Assembly: GCF_050003625.1 (NCBI RefSeq)
Contig: NC_134401.1
Span: 95,334,852 to 95,398,851, forward strand
DNA length: 64,000 nucleotides
Reading direction: 5' to 3'
Origin: Haematobia irritans
Taxonomy: Eukaryota; Arthropoda; Insecta; Diptera; Muscidae
The translations under genes and the position numbers were made by a program. Below are positions 39,730 through 49,200 of this stretch, in pieces (the first letter of the stretch is position 1; the number at the start of each line of letters is the position of its first letter). Below the pieces are notes generated by a model. That model saw only the letters and a program-made list of their open reading frames with translations, was not told the origin of the DNA and made no database searches.

Positions 39730-40654
39730 GAATATAAAAATTAATTTTTTTTTAGGTTTTGGGTGGATTTTTGAATTTTTTGAGGGTGGTCTCGAATTAT
39801 CGTCCTTTTCGCTCTAGGACGCATATTTAAGGAGATATGGCCAAAAGAAGTTTTTCATATAAAAATTTCAATTTTTTTAGGATTTGGGTGGATTTTTAAA
39901 TTTTTTGATGGTGGTCACAAATTATCGTCCTTTTCGCTGTAGGACGCATATTTAAGGAGATATGGCTAAAAGAAGTTTTTCATATAAAAATTTCAATTTT
40001 TTTAGGTTTTGGGTGGATTTTTCAATTTTTTGATGGTGGTCACGAATTATCGTCCTTTGCGCTATAGGACGCATATTTAAGGAGATATGGCCAAAAGAAG
40101 TTTTTCATATAAAAATTTCAATTTTTTTAGGTTTTGGGTGGATTTTTGAATTTTTTGAGGGTGGTCACGAATTATCGTCCTTTTCGCTCTAGGACGCTTA
40201 GTTTAGGAGATATGGCCAAAATAAGTTTTTCATATAAAAATTTCAATTTTTTTAGGTTTTGGGTGGACTTTTGAATATTTTGAGGGTGGTCACGAATTAT
40301 CGTCCTTTTTGCTCTAGGACGCTTAGTTTAGGAGATATGGCCAAAAGAAGTTTTTCATATAAAAATTAACTTTTTTTTAGGTTTTGGGTGGATTTTTGAA
40401 TTTTTTGAGGGTGGTCACGAATTATCGTCCTTTTCGCTCTAGGACGCATATTTAAGGAGATATGGCCAAAAGAAGTTTTTCATATAAAAATTAAATTTTT
40501 TTTAGATTTTGGGTGGATTTTTGAATTTTTTGAGGGTGGTCACGAATTATCGTCCTTTTCGCTGTAGGACGCATATTTAAGGAGATATGGCCAAAAGAAG
40601 TTTTTCATATAAAAATTTCAATTTTTTTAGGTTTTGGGTGGATTTTTCAATTTT

Positions 40655-40675
40655 TTGATGGTGGTCCTTTTCGCT
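40655..40675 (+). repeat. 13-bp deletion at GGTC/GTCC, left copy
   Basis: GGTGGTCCTTTTCG joins positions 69 and 82 of the monomer. The lost 13 bp contains the CACGAATTATCG core. The same deletion is at 47,108 because of the 6,448-bp-offset duplication. GTC is the shared short homology. Confidence 0.85.
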
Positions 40676-41337
40676 CTAGGACGCATATTTAAAGAGATAT
40701 GGTCAAAAGAAGTTTTTCATATAAAAATTTCAATTTTTTTAGGTTTTGGGTGGATTTTTGAATTTTTTGAGGGTGGTCACGAATTATCGTCCTTTTCGCT
40801 CTAGTACGCATATTTAAGGAGATATGGCCCAAATAAGTTTTTCATATAAAAATTTCAATTTTTTTAGATTTTGGGTGGATTTTTCAATTTTTTGAGGGTG
40901 GTCACGAATTATCGTCCTTTTCGCTCTAGGACGCTTAGTTTAGGAGATATGGCCAAAATAAGTTTTTCATATAAAAATTTCAATTTTTTTAGGATTTGGG
41001 TGGATTTTTCAATTTTTTGATGGTGGTCACGAATTATCGTCCTTTTCGCTCTAGGACGCATATCTAAGGAGATATGGCCAAAAGAAGTTTTTCATATGAA
41101 AATTTCAATTTTTTTAGGTTTTGGGTGGATTTTTGAATTTTTTGAGGGTGGTCACGAATTATCGTCCTTTTCGCTCTAGGACGCATATTTAAGGAGATAT
41201 GGCCAAAAGAAGTTTTTCATATAAAAATTTAAATTTTTTTAGGTTTTGGGTGGATTTTTGAATATTTTGAGGGTGGTCACGAATTATCGTCCTTTTCGCT
41301 CTAGGACGCATATTTAAGGAGATATGGCCAAAAGAAG

Positions 41338-41393
41338 TTTTTCATATAAAAATTTCAATTTTTTTAGGTTTTGGGTGGATTTTTGAATTTTTT
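41338..41393 (+). other. Phased A/T-tract half of the monomer
   Basis: Monomer positions 4-59 contain tracts T5, A5, T7, T4, T5 and T6. Their centres lie near 6, 16, 28, 37, 48 and 57, which is about one helical turn apart. Phased A/T tracts of this kind are known to bend DNA, so intrinsic curvature is predicted for this half of each monomer. Curvature itself is inferred; the tract spacing is read directly. The element repeats throughout the array. Confidence 0.6.
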
Positions 41394-41412
41394 GAGGGTG
41401 GTCACGAATTAT

Positions 41413-41433
41413 CGTCCTTTTCGCTCTAGGACG
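41413..41433 (+). other. Dyad (hairpin-capable) element of the monomer
   Basis: CGTCCT and AGGACG are exact reverse complements separated by nine bases (TTTCGCTCT), so each monomer can form a 6-bp stem with a 9-nt loop. It is shown here in the reference monomer and recurs in almost every unit. Many of the common variants lie in the loop (CTGT for CTCT, TTGCGCTAT, TTTAGCTCT). The stem is broken in a minority, such as the CTATGACG subfamily. No U-tract follows it, so it is not a bacterial-type terminator. Whether it extrudes or binds a protein is unknown. Confidence 0.7.
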
Positions 41434-41459
41434 CATATTTAAGGAGATATGGCCAAAAG

Positions 41460-41584
41460 AAGTTTTTCATATAAAAATTTCAATTTTTTTAGGTTTTGGG
41501 TGGATTTTTGAATTTTTTGAGGGTGGTCACGAATTATCGTCCTTTTCGCTCTAGGACGCTTAGTTTAGGAGATATGGCCAAAAT
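41460..41584 (+). repeat. Reference type B monomer (125 bp)
   Basis: Type B differs from type A at three clustered positions spaced 3 bp apart (101 A to T, 104 T to G, 107 A to T), turning CATATTTAAGG into CTTAGTTTAGG. In most copies it also differs at the last base (125 G to T, AAAAG to AAAAT). The changes travel together across the window, so type B is an inherited subfamily rather than random noise. Types A and B are interspersed, often with B following one to three A units. Partial intermediates exist, for example at 17,217 and 17,467, where only position 104 is changed. Confidence 0.9.
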
Positions 41585-42699
41585 AAGTTTTTCATATAAA
41601 AATTTCAATTTTTTTAGGTTTTGGGTGGATTTTTGAATTTTTTGAGGGTGGTCACGAATTATCGTCCTTTTCGCTCTAGGACGCTTAGTTTAGGAGATAT
41701 GGCCAAAATAAGTTTTTCATATAAAAATTTCAATTTTTTTAGGTTTTGGGTGGATTTTTGAATTTTTTGAGGGTGGTCACGAATTATCGTCCTTTTTGCT
41801 CTATGACGCTTAGTTTAGGAGATATGGCCAAAATAAGTTTTTCATATAAAAATTTCAATTTTTTTAGGATTTGGGTGGATTTTTCAATTTTTTGATGGTG
41901 GTCACGAATTATCGTCCTTTTCGCTCTAGGACGCATATTTAAGGAGATATGGCCAAAAGAATATAAAAATTAATTTTTTTTTAGGTTTTGGGTGGATTTT
42001 TGAATTTTTTGAGGGTGGTCTAGAATTATCGTCCTTTTCGCTCTAGGACGCATATTTAAGGAGATATGGCCAAAAGAAGTTTTTCATATAAAAATTTCAA
42101 TTTTTTTAGGATTTGGGTGGATTTTTCAATTTTTTGATGGTGGTCACAAATTATCGTCCTTTTCGCTGTAGGACGCATATTTAAGGAGATATGGCTAAAA
42201 GAAGTTTTTCATATAAAAATTTCAATTTTTTTAGGTTTTGGGTGGATTTTTCAATTTTTTGATGGTGGTCACGAATTATCGTCCTTTTCGCTGTAGGACG
42301 CATATTTAAGGAGATATGGCCAAAAGAAGTTTTTCATATAAAAATTTCATTTTTTTAGGTTTTGGGTGGATTTTTCAATTTTTTGATGGTGGTCACGAAT
42401 TATCGTCCTTTTCGCTCTAGGACGCATATTTAAAGAGATATGGTCAAAAGAAGTTTTTCATATAAAAATTTCAATTTTTTTAGGTTTTGGGTGGATTTTT
42501 GAATTTTTTGAGGGTGGTCACGAATTATCGTCCTTTTTGCTCTATGACGCTTAGTTTAGGAGATATGGCCAAAATAAGTTTTTCATATAAAAATTTCAAT
42601 TTTTTTAGGATTTGGGTGGATTTTTCAATTTTTTGATGGTGGTCACGAATTATCGTCCTTTTCGCTCTAGGACGCATATTTAAGGAGATATGGCCAAAA

Positions 42700-44438
42700 G
42701 AATATAAAAATTAATTTTTTTTTAGGTTTTGGGTGGATTTTTGAATTTTTTGAGGGTGGTCTCGAATTATCGTCCTTTTCGCTCTAGGACGCATATTTAA
42801 GGAGATATGGCCAAAAGAAGTTTTTCATATAAAAATTTCAATTTTTTTAGGATTTGGGTGGATTTTTCAATTTTTTGATGGTGGTCACAAATTATCGTCC
42901 TTTTCGCTGTAGGACGCATATTTAAGGAGATATGGCCAAAAGAAGTTTTTCATATAAAAATTTCATTTTTTTAGGTTTTGGGTGGATTTTTCAATTTTTT
43001 GATGGTGGTCACGAATTATCGTCCTTTTCGCTCTAGGACGCATATTTAAAGAGATATGGTCAAAAGAAGTTTTTCATATAAAAATTTCAATTTTTTTAGG
43101 TTTTGGGTGGATTTTTGAATTTTTTGAGGGTGGTCACGAATTATCGTCCTTTTCGCTCTAGGACGCATATTTAAGGAGATATGGCCAAAATAAGTTTTTC
43201 ATATAAAAATTTCAATTTTTTTAGGTTTTGGGTGGAATTTTCAATTTTTTGAGGGTGGTCACGAATTATCGTCCTTTTCGCTCTAGGACGCATATTTAAG
43301 GAGATATGGCCAAAAGAAGTTTTTCATATAAAAATTTAATTTTTTTTAGGTTTTGGGTGGATTTTTGAATATTTTGAGGGTGGTCACGAATTATCGTCCT
43401 TTTCGCTCTAGGACGCATATTTAAGGAGATATGTCCAAAAGAAGTTTTTCATATAAAAATTTCAATTTTTTTAGGTTTTGGGTGGATTTTTGAATTTTTT
43501 GAGGGTGGTCACGAATTATCGTCCTTTTTGCTCTAGGACGCTTAGTTTAGGAGATATGGCCAAAAGAAGTTTTTCATATAAAAATTAAATTTGTTTTAGA
43601 TTTTGGGTGGATTTTTCAATTTTTTGAGGCTGGTCACGAATTATCGTCCTTTTCGCTCTAGGACGCTTAGTTTAGGAGATATGGCCAAAATAAGTTTTGC
43701 ATATAAAAATTTCAATTTTTTTAGGATTTGGGTGGATTTTTCAATTTTTTGATGGTGGTCACGAATTATCGTCCTTTTCGCTCTAGGACGCATATTTAAG
43801 GAGATATGGCCAAAAGAAGTTTTTCATATGAAAATTTCATTTTTTAGGTTTTGGGTGGATTTTTGAATTTTTTGAGGGTGGTCACGAATTATCGTCCTTT
43901 TCGCTCTAGAACGCATATTTAAGGAGATATGGCCAAAAGAAGTTTTTCATATAAAAATTTCAATTTTTTTAGGTTTTGGGTGGATTTTTGAATTTTTTGA
44001 GGGTGGTCACGAATTATCGTCCTTTTCGCTCTAGGACGCTTAGTTTAGGAGATATGGCCAAAATAAGTTTTTCATATAAAAATTTCAATTTTTTTAGGTT
44101 TTGGGTGGACTTTTGAATATTTTGAGGGTGGTCACGAATTATCGTCCTTTTTGCTCTAGGACGCTTAGTTTAGGAGATATGGCCAAAAGAAGTTTTTCAT
44201 ATAAAAATTAACTTTTTTTTAGGTTTTGGGTGGATTTTTGAATTTTTTGAGGGTGGTCACGAATTATCGTCCTTTTTGCTCTATGACGCTTAGTTTAGGA
44301 GATATGGCCAAAATAAGTTTTTCATATAAAAATTTCAATTTTTTTAGGATTTGGGTGGATTTTTCAATTTTTTGATGGTGGTCACGAATTATCGTCCTTT
44401 TCGCTCTAGGACGCATATTTAAGGAGATATGGCCAAAA
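42700..44438 (+). repeat. 14-monomer higher-order repeat unit, copy 2 (1,739 bp)
   Basis: It has the same ordered markers as copy 1 and is followed directly by copy 3. Its last part differs from copies 1 and 3: it has GGGTGGACTTTTG, ATTAACTTTTTTTT and CTTTTTGCTCTATG where the others have plain monomers and CTTTCTGCTCTATG. Copy 2 is therefore a recombinant mosaic. Confidence 0.88.
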
Positions 44439-46177
44439 GAATATAAAAATTAATTTTTTTTTAGGTTTTGGGTGGATTTTTGAATTTTTTGAGGGTGGTC
44501 TCGAATTATCGTCCTTTTCGCTCTAGGACGCATATTTAAGGAGATATGGCCAAAAGAAGTTTTTCATATAAAAATTTCAATTTTTTTAGGATTTGGGTGG
44601 ATTTTTCAATTTTTTGATGGTGGTCACAAATTATCGTCCTTTTCGCTGTAGGACGCATATTTAAGGAGATATGGCCAAAAGAAGTTTTTCATATAAAAAT
44701 TTCATTTTTTTAGGTTTTGGGTGGATTTTTCAATTTTTTGATGGTGGTCACGAATTATCGTCCTTTTCGCTCTAGGACGCATATTTAAAGAGATATGGTC
44801 AAAAGAAGTTTTTCATATAAAAATTTCAATTTTTTTAGGTTTTGGGTGGATTTTTGAATTTTTTGAGGGTGGTCACGAATTATCGTCCTTTTCGCTCTAG
44901 GACGCATATTTAAGGAGATATGGCCAAAATAAGTTTTTCATATAAAAATTTCAATTTTTTTAGGTTTTGGGTGGAATTTTCAATTTTTTGAGGGTGGTCA
45001 CGAATTATCGTCCTTTTCGCTCTAGGACGCATATTTAAGGAGATATGGCCAAAAGAAGTTTTTCATATAAAAATTTAATTTTTTTTAGGTTTTGGGTGGA
45101 TTTTTGAATATTTTGAGGGTGGTCACGAATTATCGTCCTTTTCGCTCTAGGACGCATATTTAAGGAGATATGTCCAAAAGAAGTTTTTCATATAAAAATT
45201 TCAATTTTTTTAGGTTTTGGGTGGATTTTTGAATTTTTTGAGGGTGGTCACGAATTATCGTCCTTTTTGCTCTAGGACGCTTAGTTTAGGAGATATGGCC
45301 AAAAGAAGTTTTTCATATAAAAATTAAATTTGTTTTAGATTTTGGGTGGATTTTTCAATTTTTTGAGGCTGGTCACGAATTATCGTCCTTTTCGCTCTAG
45401 GACGCTTAGTTTAGGAGATATGGCCAAAATAAGTTTTGCATATAAAAATTTCAATTTTTTTAGGATTTGGGTGGATTTTTCAATTTTTTGATGGTGGTCA
45501 CGAATTATCGTCCTTTTCGCTCTAGGACGCATATTTAAGGAGATATGGCCAAAAGAAGTTTTTCATATGAAAATTTCATTTTTTAGGTTTTGGGTGGATT
45601 TTTGAATTTTTTGAGGGTGGTCACGAATTATCGTCCTTTTCGCTCTAGAACGCATATTTAAGGAGATATGGCCAAAAGAAGTTTTTCATATAAAAATTTC
45701 AATTTTTTTAGGTTTTGGGTGGATTTTTGAATTTTTTGAGGGTGGTCACGAATTATCGTCCTTTTCGCTCTAGGACGCTTAGTTTAGGAGATATGGCCAA
45801 AATAAGTTTTTCATATAAAAATTTCAATTTTTTTAGGTTTTGGGTGGATTTTTGAATTTTTTGAGGGTGGTCACGAATTATCGTCCTTTTCGCTCTAGGA
45901 CGCTTAGTTTAGGAGATATGGCCAAAATAAGTTTTTCATATAAAAATTTCAATTTTTTTAGGTTTTGGGTGGATTTTTGAATTTTTTGAGGGTGGTCACG
46001 AATTATCGTCCTTTCTGCTCTATGACGCTTAGTTTAGGAGATATGGCCAAAATAAGTTTTTCATATAAAAATTTCAATTTTTTTAGGATTTGGGTGGATT
46101 TTTCAATTTTTTGATGGTGGTCACGAATTATCGTCCTTTTCGCTCTAGGACGCATATTTAAGGAGATATGGCCAAAA
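44439..46177 (+). repeat. 14-monomer higher-order repeat unit, copy 3 (1,739 bp)
   Basis: This is the second of two directly adjacent units. AAGTTTTGCAT is at 43,692 in copy 2 and 45,431 here, exactly 1,739 bp on. It ends with CTTTCTGCTCTATGACGC at about 46,011, as in copy 1, and another truncated monomer starts at 46,178. Confidence 0.88.
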
Positions 46178-47101
46178 GAATATAAAAATTAATTTTTTTT
46201 TAGGTTTTGGGTGGATTTTTGAATTTTTTGAGGGTGGTCTCGAATTATCGTCCTTTTCGCTCTAGGACGCATATTTAAGGAGATATGGCCAAAAGAAGTT
46301 TTTCATATAAAAATTTCAATTTTTTTAGGATTTGGGTGGATTTTTAAATTTTTTGATGGTGGTCACAAATTATCGTCCTTTTCGCTGTAGGACGCATATT
46401 TAAGGAGATATGGCTAAAAGAAGTTTTTCATATAAAAATTTCAATTTTTTTAGGTTTTGGGTGGATTTTTCAATTTTTTGATGGTGGTCACGAATTATCG
46501 TCCTTTGCGCTATAGGACGCATATTTAAGGAGATATGGCCAAAAGAAGTTTTTCATATAAAAATTTCAATTTTTTTAGGTTTTGGGTGGATTTTTGAATT
46601 TTTTGAGGGTGGTCACGAATTATCGTCCTTTTCGCTCTAGGACGCTTAGTTTAGGAGATATGGCCAAAATAAGTTTTTCATATAAAAATTTCAATTTTTT
46701 TAGGTTTTGGGTGGACTTTTGAATATTTTGAGGGTGGTCACGAATTATCGTCCTTTTTGCTCTAGGACGCTTAGTTTAGGAGATATGGCCAAAAGAAGTT
46801 TTTCATATAAAAATTAACTTTTTTTTAGGTTTTGGGTGGATTTTTGAATTTTTTGAGGGTGGTCACGAATTATCGTCCTTTTCGCTCTAGGACGCATATT
46901 TAAGGAGATATGGCCAAAAGAAGTTTTTCATATAAAAATTAAATTTTTTTTAGATTTTGGGTGGATTTTTGAATTTTTTGAGGGTGGTCACGAATTATCG
47001 TCCTTTCGCTGTAGGACGCATATTTAAGGAGATATGGCCAAAAGAAGTTTTTCATATAAAAATTTCAATTTTTTTAGGTTTTGGGTGGATTTTTCAATTT
47101 T

Positions 47102-47122
47102 TTGATGGTGGTCCTTTTCGCT
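47102..47122 (+). repeat. 13-bp deletion at GGTC/GTCC, right copy
   Basis: It is identical to the junction at 40,661 and lies 6,447 bp downstream, inside the right copy of the 5.07-kb duplication. Confidence 0.85.
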
Positions 47123-48405
47123 CTAGGACGCATATTTAAAGAGATATGGTCAAAAGAAGTTTTTCATATAAAAATTTCAATTTTTTTAGGTTTTGGGTGG
47201 ATTTTTGAATTTTTTGAGGGTGGTCACGAATTATCGTCCTTTTCGCTCTAGTACGCATATTTAAGGAGATATGGCCCAAATAAGTTTTTCATATAAAAAT
47301 TTCAATTTTTTTAGATTTTGGGTGGATTTTTCAATTTTTTGAGGGTGGTCACGAATTATCGTCCTTTTCGCTCTAGGACGCTTAGTTTAGGAGATATGGC
47401 CAAAATAAGTTTTTCATATAAAAATTTCAATTTTTTTAGGATTTGGGTGGATTTTTCAATTTTTTGATGGTGGTCACGAATTATCGTCCTTTTCGCTCTA
47501 GGACGCATATCTAAGGAGATATGGCCAAAAGAAGTTTTTCATATGAAAATTTCAATTTTTTTAGGTTTTGGGTGGATTTTTGAATTTTTTGAGGGTGGTC
47601 ACGAATTATCGTCCTTTTCGCTCTAGGACGCATATTTAAGGAGATATGGCCAAAAGAAGTTTTTCATATAAAAATTTAAATTTTTTTAGGTTTTGGGTGG
47701 ATTTTTGAATATTTTGAGGGTGGTCACGAATTATCGTCCTTTTCGCTCTAGGACGCATATTTAAGGAGATATGGCCAAAAGAAGTTTTTCATATAAAAAT
47801 TTCAATTTTTTTAGGTTTTGGGTGGATTTTTGAATTTTTTGAGGGTGGTCACGAATTATCGTCCTTTTCGCTCTAGGACGCATATTTAAGGAGATATGGC
47901 CAAAAGAAGTTTTTCATATAAAAATTTCAATTTTTTTAGGTTTTGGGTGGATTTTTGAATTTTTTGAGGGTGGTCACGAATTATCGTCCTTTTCGCTCTA
48001 GGACGCTTAGTTTAGGAGATATGGCCAAAATAAGTTTTTCATATAAAAATTTCAATTTTTTTAGGTTTTGGGTGGATTTTTGAATTTTTTGAGGGTGGTC
48101 ACGAATTATCGTCCTTTTCGCTCTAGGACGCTTAGTTTAGGAGATATGGCCAAAATAAGTTTTTCATATAAAAATTTCAATTTTTTTAGGTTTTGGGTGG
48201 ATTTTTGAATTTTTTGAGGGTGGTCACGAATTATCGTCCTTTTTGCTCTATGACGCTTAGTTTAGGAGATATGGCCAAAATAAGTTTTTCATATAAAAAT
48301 TTCAATTTTTTTAGGATTTGGGTGGATTTTTCAATTTTTTGATGGTGGTCACGAATTATCGTCCTTTTCGCTCTAGGACGCATATTTAAGGAGATATGGC
48401 CAAAA

Positions 48406-48520
48406 GAATATAAAAATTAATTTTTTTTTAGGTTTTGGGTGGATTTTTGAATTTTTTGAGGGTGGTCTAGAATTATCGTCCTTTTCGCTCTAGGACGCAT
48501 ATTTAAGGAGATATGGCCAA
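48406..48520 (+). repeat. Truncated marker monomer with GGTCTAGAATT
   Basis: This is the 8-bp-deleted monomer type that marks the 14-monomer unit. Here, as at 41,959, it is followed by GGTCTAGAATT rather than GGTCTCGAATT, which adds a TCTAGA (XbaI) site. A further truncated marker is at 51,362 with the usual GGTCTCGAATT. All ten marker monomers I found (31,464; 35,109; 37,991; 39,730; 41,959; 42,700; 44,439; 46,178; 48,406; 51,362) lie between 31 and 52 kb. Confidence 0.85.
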
Positions 48521-49159
48521 AAGAAGTTTTTCATATAAAAATTTCAATTTTTTTAGGATTTGGGTGGATTTTTCAATTTTTTGATGGTGGTCACAAATTA
48601 TCGTCCTTTTCGCTGTAGGACGCATATTTAAGGAGATATGGCTAAAAGAAGTTTTTCATATAAAAATTTCAATTTTTTTAGGTTTTGGGTGGATTTTTCA
48701 ATTTTTTGATGGTGGTCACGAATTATCGTCCTTTTCGCTGTAGGACGCATATTTAAGGAGATATGGCCAAAAGAAGTTTTTCATATAAAAATTTCATTTT
48801 TTTAGGTTTTGGGTGGATTTTTCAATTTTTTGATGGTGGTCACGAATTATCGTCCTTTTCGCTCTAGGACGCATATTTAAAGAGATATGGTCAAAAGAAG
48901 TTTTTCATATAAAAATTTCAATTTTTTTAGGTTTTGGGTGGATTTTTGAATTTTTTGAGGGTGGTCACGAATTATCGTCCTTTTCGCTCTAGGACGCATA
49001 TTTAAGGAGATATGGCCAAAATAAGTTTTTCATATAAAAATTTCAATTTTTTTAGGTTTTGGGTGGAATTTTCAATTTTTTGAGGGTGGTCACGAATTAT
49101 CGTCCTTTTCGCTCTAGGACGCATATTTAAGGAGATATGGCCAAAAGAAGTTTTTCATA

Positions 49160-49200
49160 TAAAAATTTCAATTTTTTGATGGTGGCCACGAATTATCGTC
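49160..49200 (+). repeat. 29-bp deletion between internal CAATTTTTT blocks
   Basis: This monomer has one CAATTTTTT block instead of two: ATTTCAATTTTTTGATGG runs directly into the GGTGG part. The loss equals the 29-bp spacing between the blocks and is the reciprocal of the gain at about 17,010. The homology at the seam is about 12 bp. Confidence 0.82.

Larger units (their letters stand above)
41335..41459 (+). repeat. Reference type A monomer (125 bp)
   Basis: This copy matches the consensus I inferred by eye and serves as the numbering reference. Positions 1-11 are AAGTTTTTCAT, 12-21 the A5T3 tract, 25-31 a T7 tract, 32-50 the AGG/GGGTGG block plus T5, and 54-59 a T6 tract. Positions 60-72 read GAGGGTGGTCACG, 79-99 hold the CGTCCT...AGGACG dyad, 100-110 read CATATTTAAGG, and 117-125 read GGCCAAAAG. 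GC is about 17% in positions 1-59 and about 47% in 60-125. TGGCCA near the end is cut by MscI and contains the HaeIII site, and it is kept in most monomers, so a 125-bp digestion ladder is expected. Confidence 0.95.
37463..42537 (+). repeat. 5.07-kb duplication, left copy
   Basis: Nearly every rare variant here recurs 6,448 bp downstream in the same order. Examples are GGGTGGACTTTTG (37,661 and 44,109), the truncated monomer (37,991, 39,730 and 41,959 against 44,439, 46,178 and 48,406), CTTTCTGCTC (39,563 and 46,011), the 13-bp deletion (40,661 and 47,108), CATATCTAAGG (C at 41,064 and 47,511) and GGTCTAGAATT. The offset drops to 6,447 after a one-base T-tract change. Agreement stops abruptly at about 42,537. 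This is one of the most recent events in the window. Confidence 0.9.
43911..48984 (+). repeat. 5.07-kb duplication, right copy
   Basis: This is the counterpart of 37,463-42,537. A one-base loss near 47,007 (CCTTTCGCTG for CCTTTTCGCTG) is a difference I can point to directly. After about 48,984 the sequence continues with CGCTCTAGGACGCATATTT, while the left copy switches to TTGCTCTATGACGC. Confidence 0.9.

Noticed and set aside
41413..41433. Rho-independent terminator
   Set aside because: The stem is only 6 bp with a 9-nt loop and no T run after it, and it recurs every 125 bp without genes.
41440..41459. AAGGAG followed by ATATGGCC, resembling a bacterial ribosome binding site plus ATG
   Set aside because: The spacing to ATG is only two bases, the frame (MAKRSFSYKN...) stops after about 20 codons, and it recurs in nearly every satellite monomer of an evident eukaryotic array. 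It is a coincidence of the repeat.
41335..41459. Monomer built from four ancestral units of about 31 bp
   Set aside because: Two CAATTTTTT blocks 29 bp apart are real, but the other half of the monomer shows no convincing similarity to them or to itself, so a four-fold origin is not supported.
37463..48984. Near-identical 5.07-kb copies being an assembly duplication
   Set aside because: The copies are not fully identical (a one-base difference near 47,007) and sit in different flanks, which favours a real event. Only spanning reads can settle it, so it is kept as a finding with that caveat.
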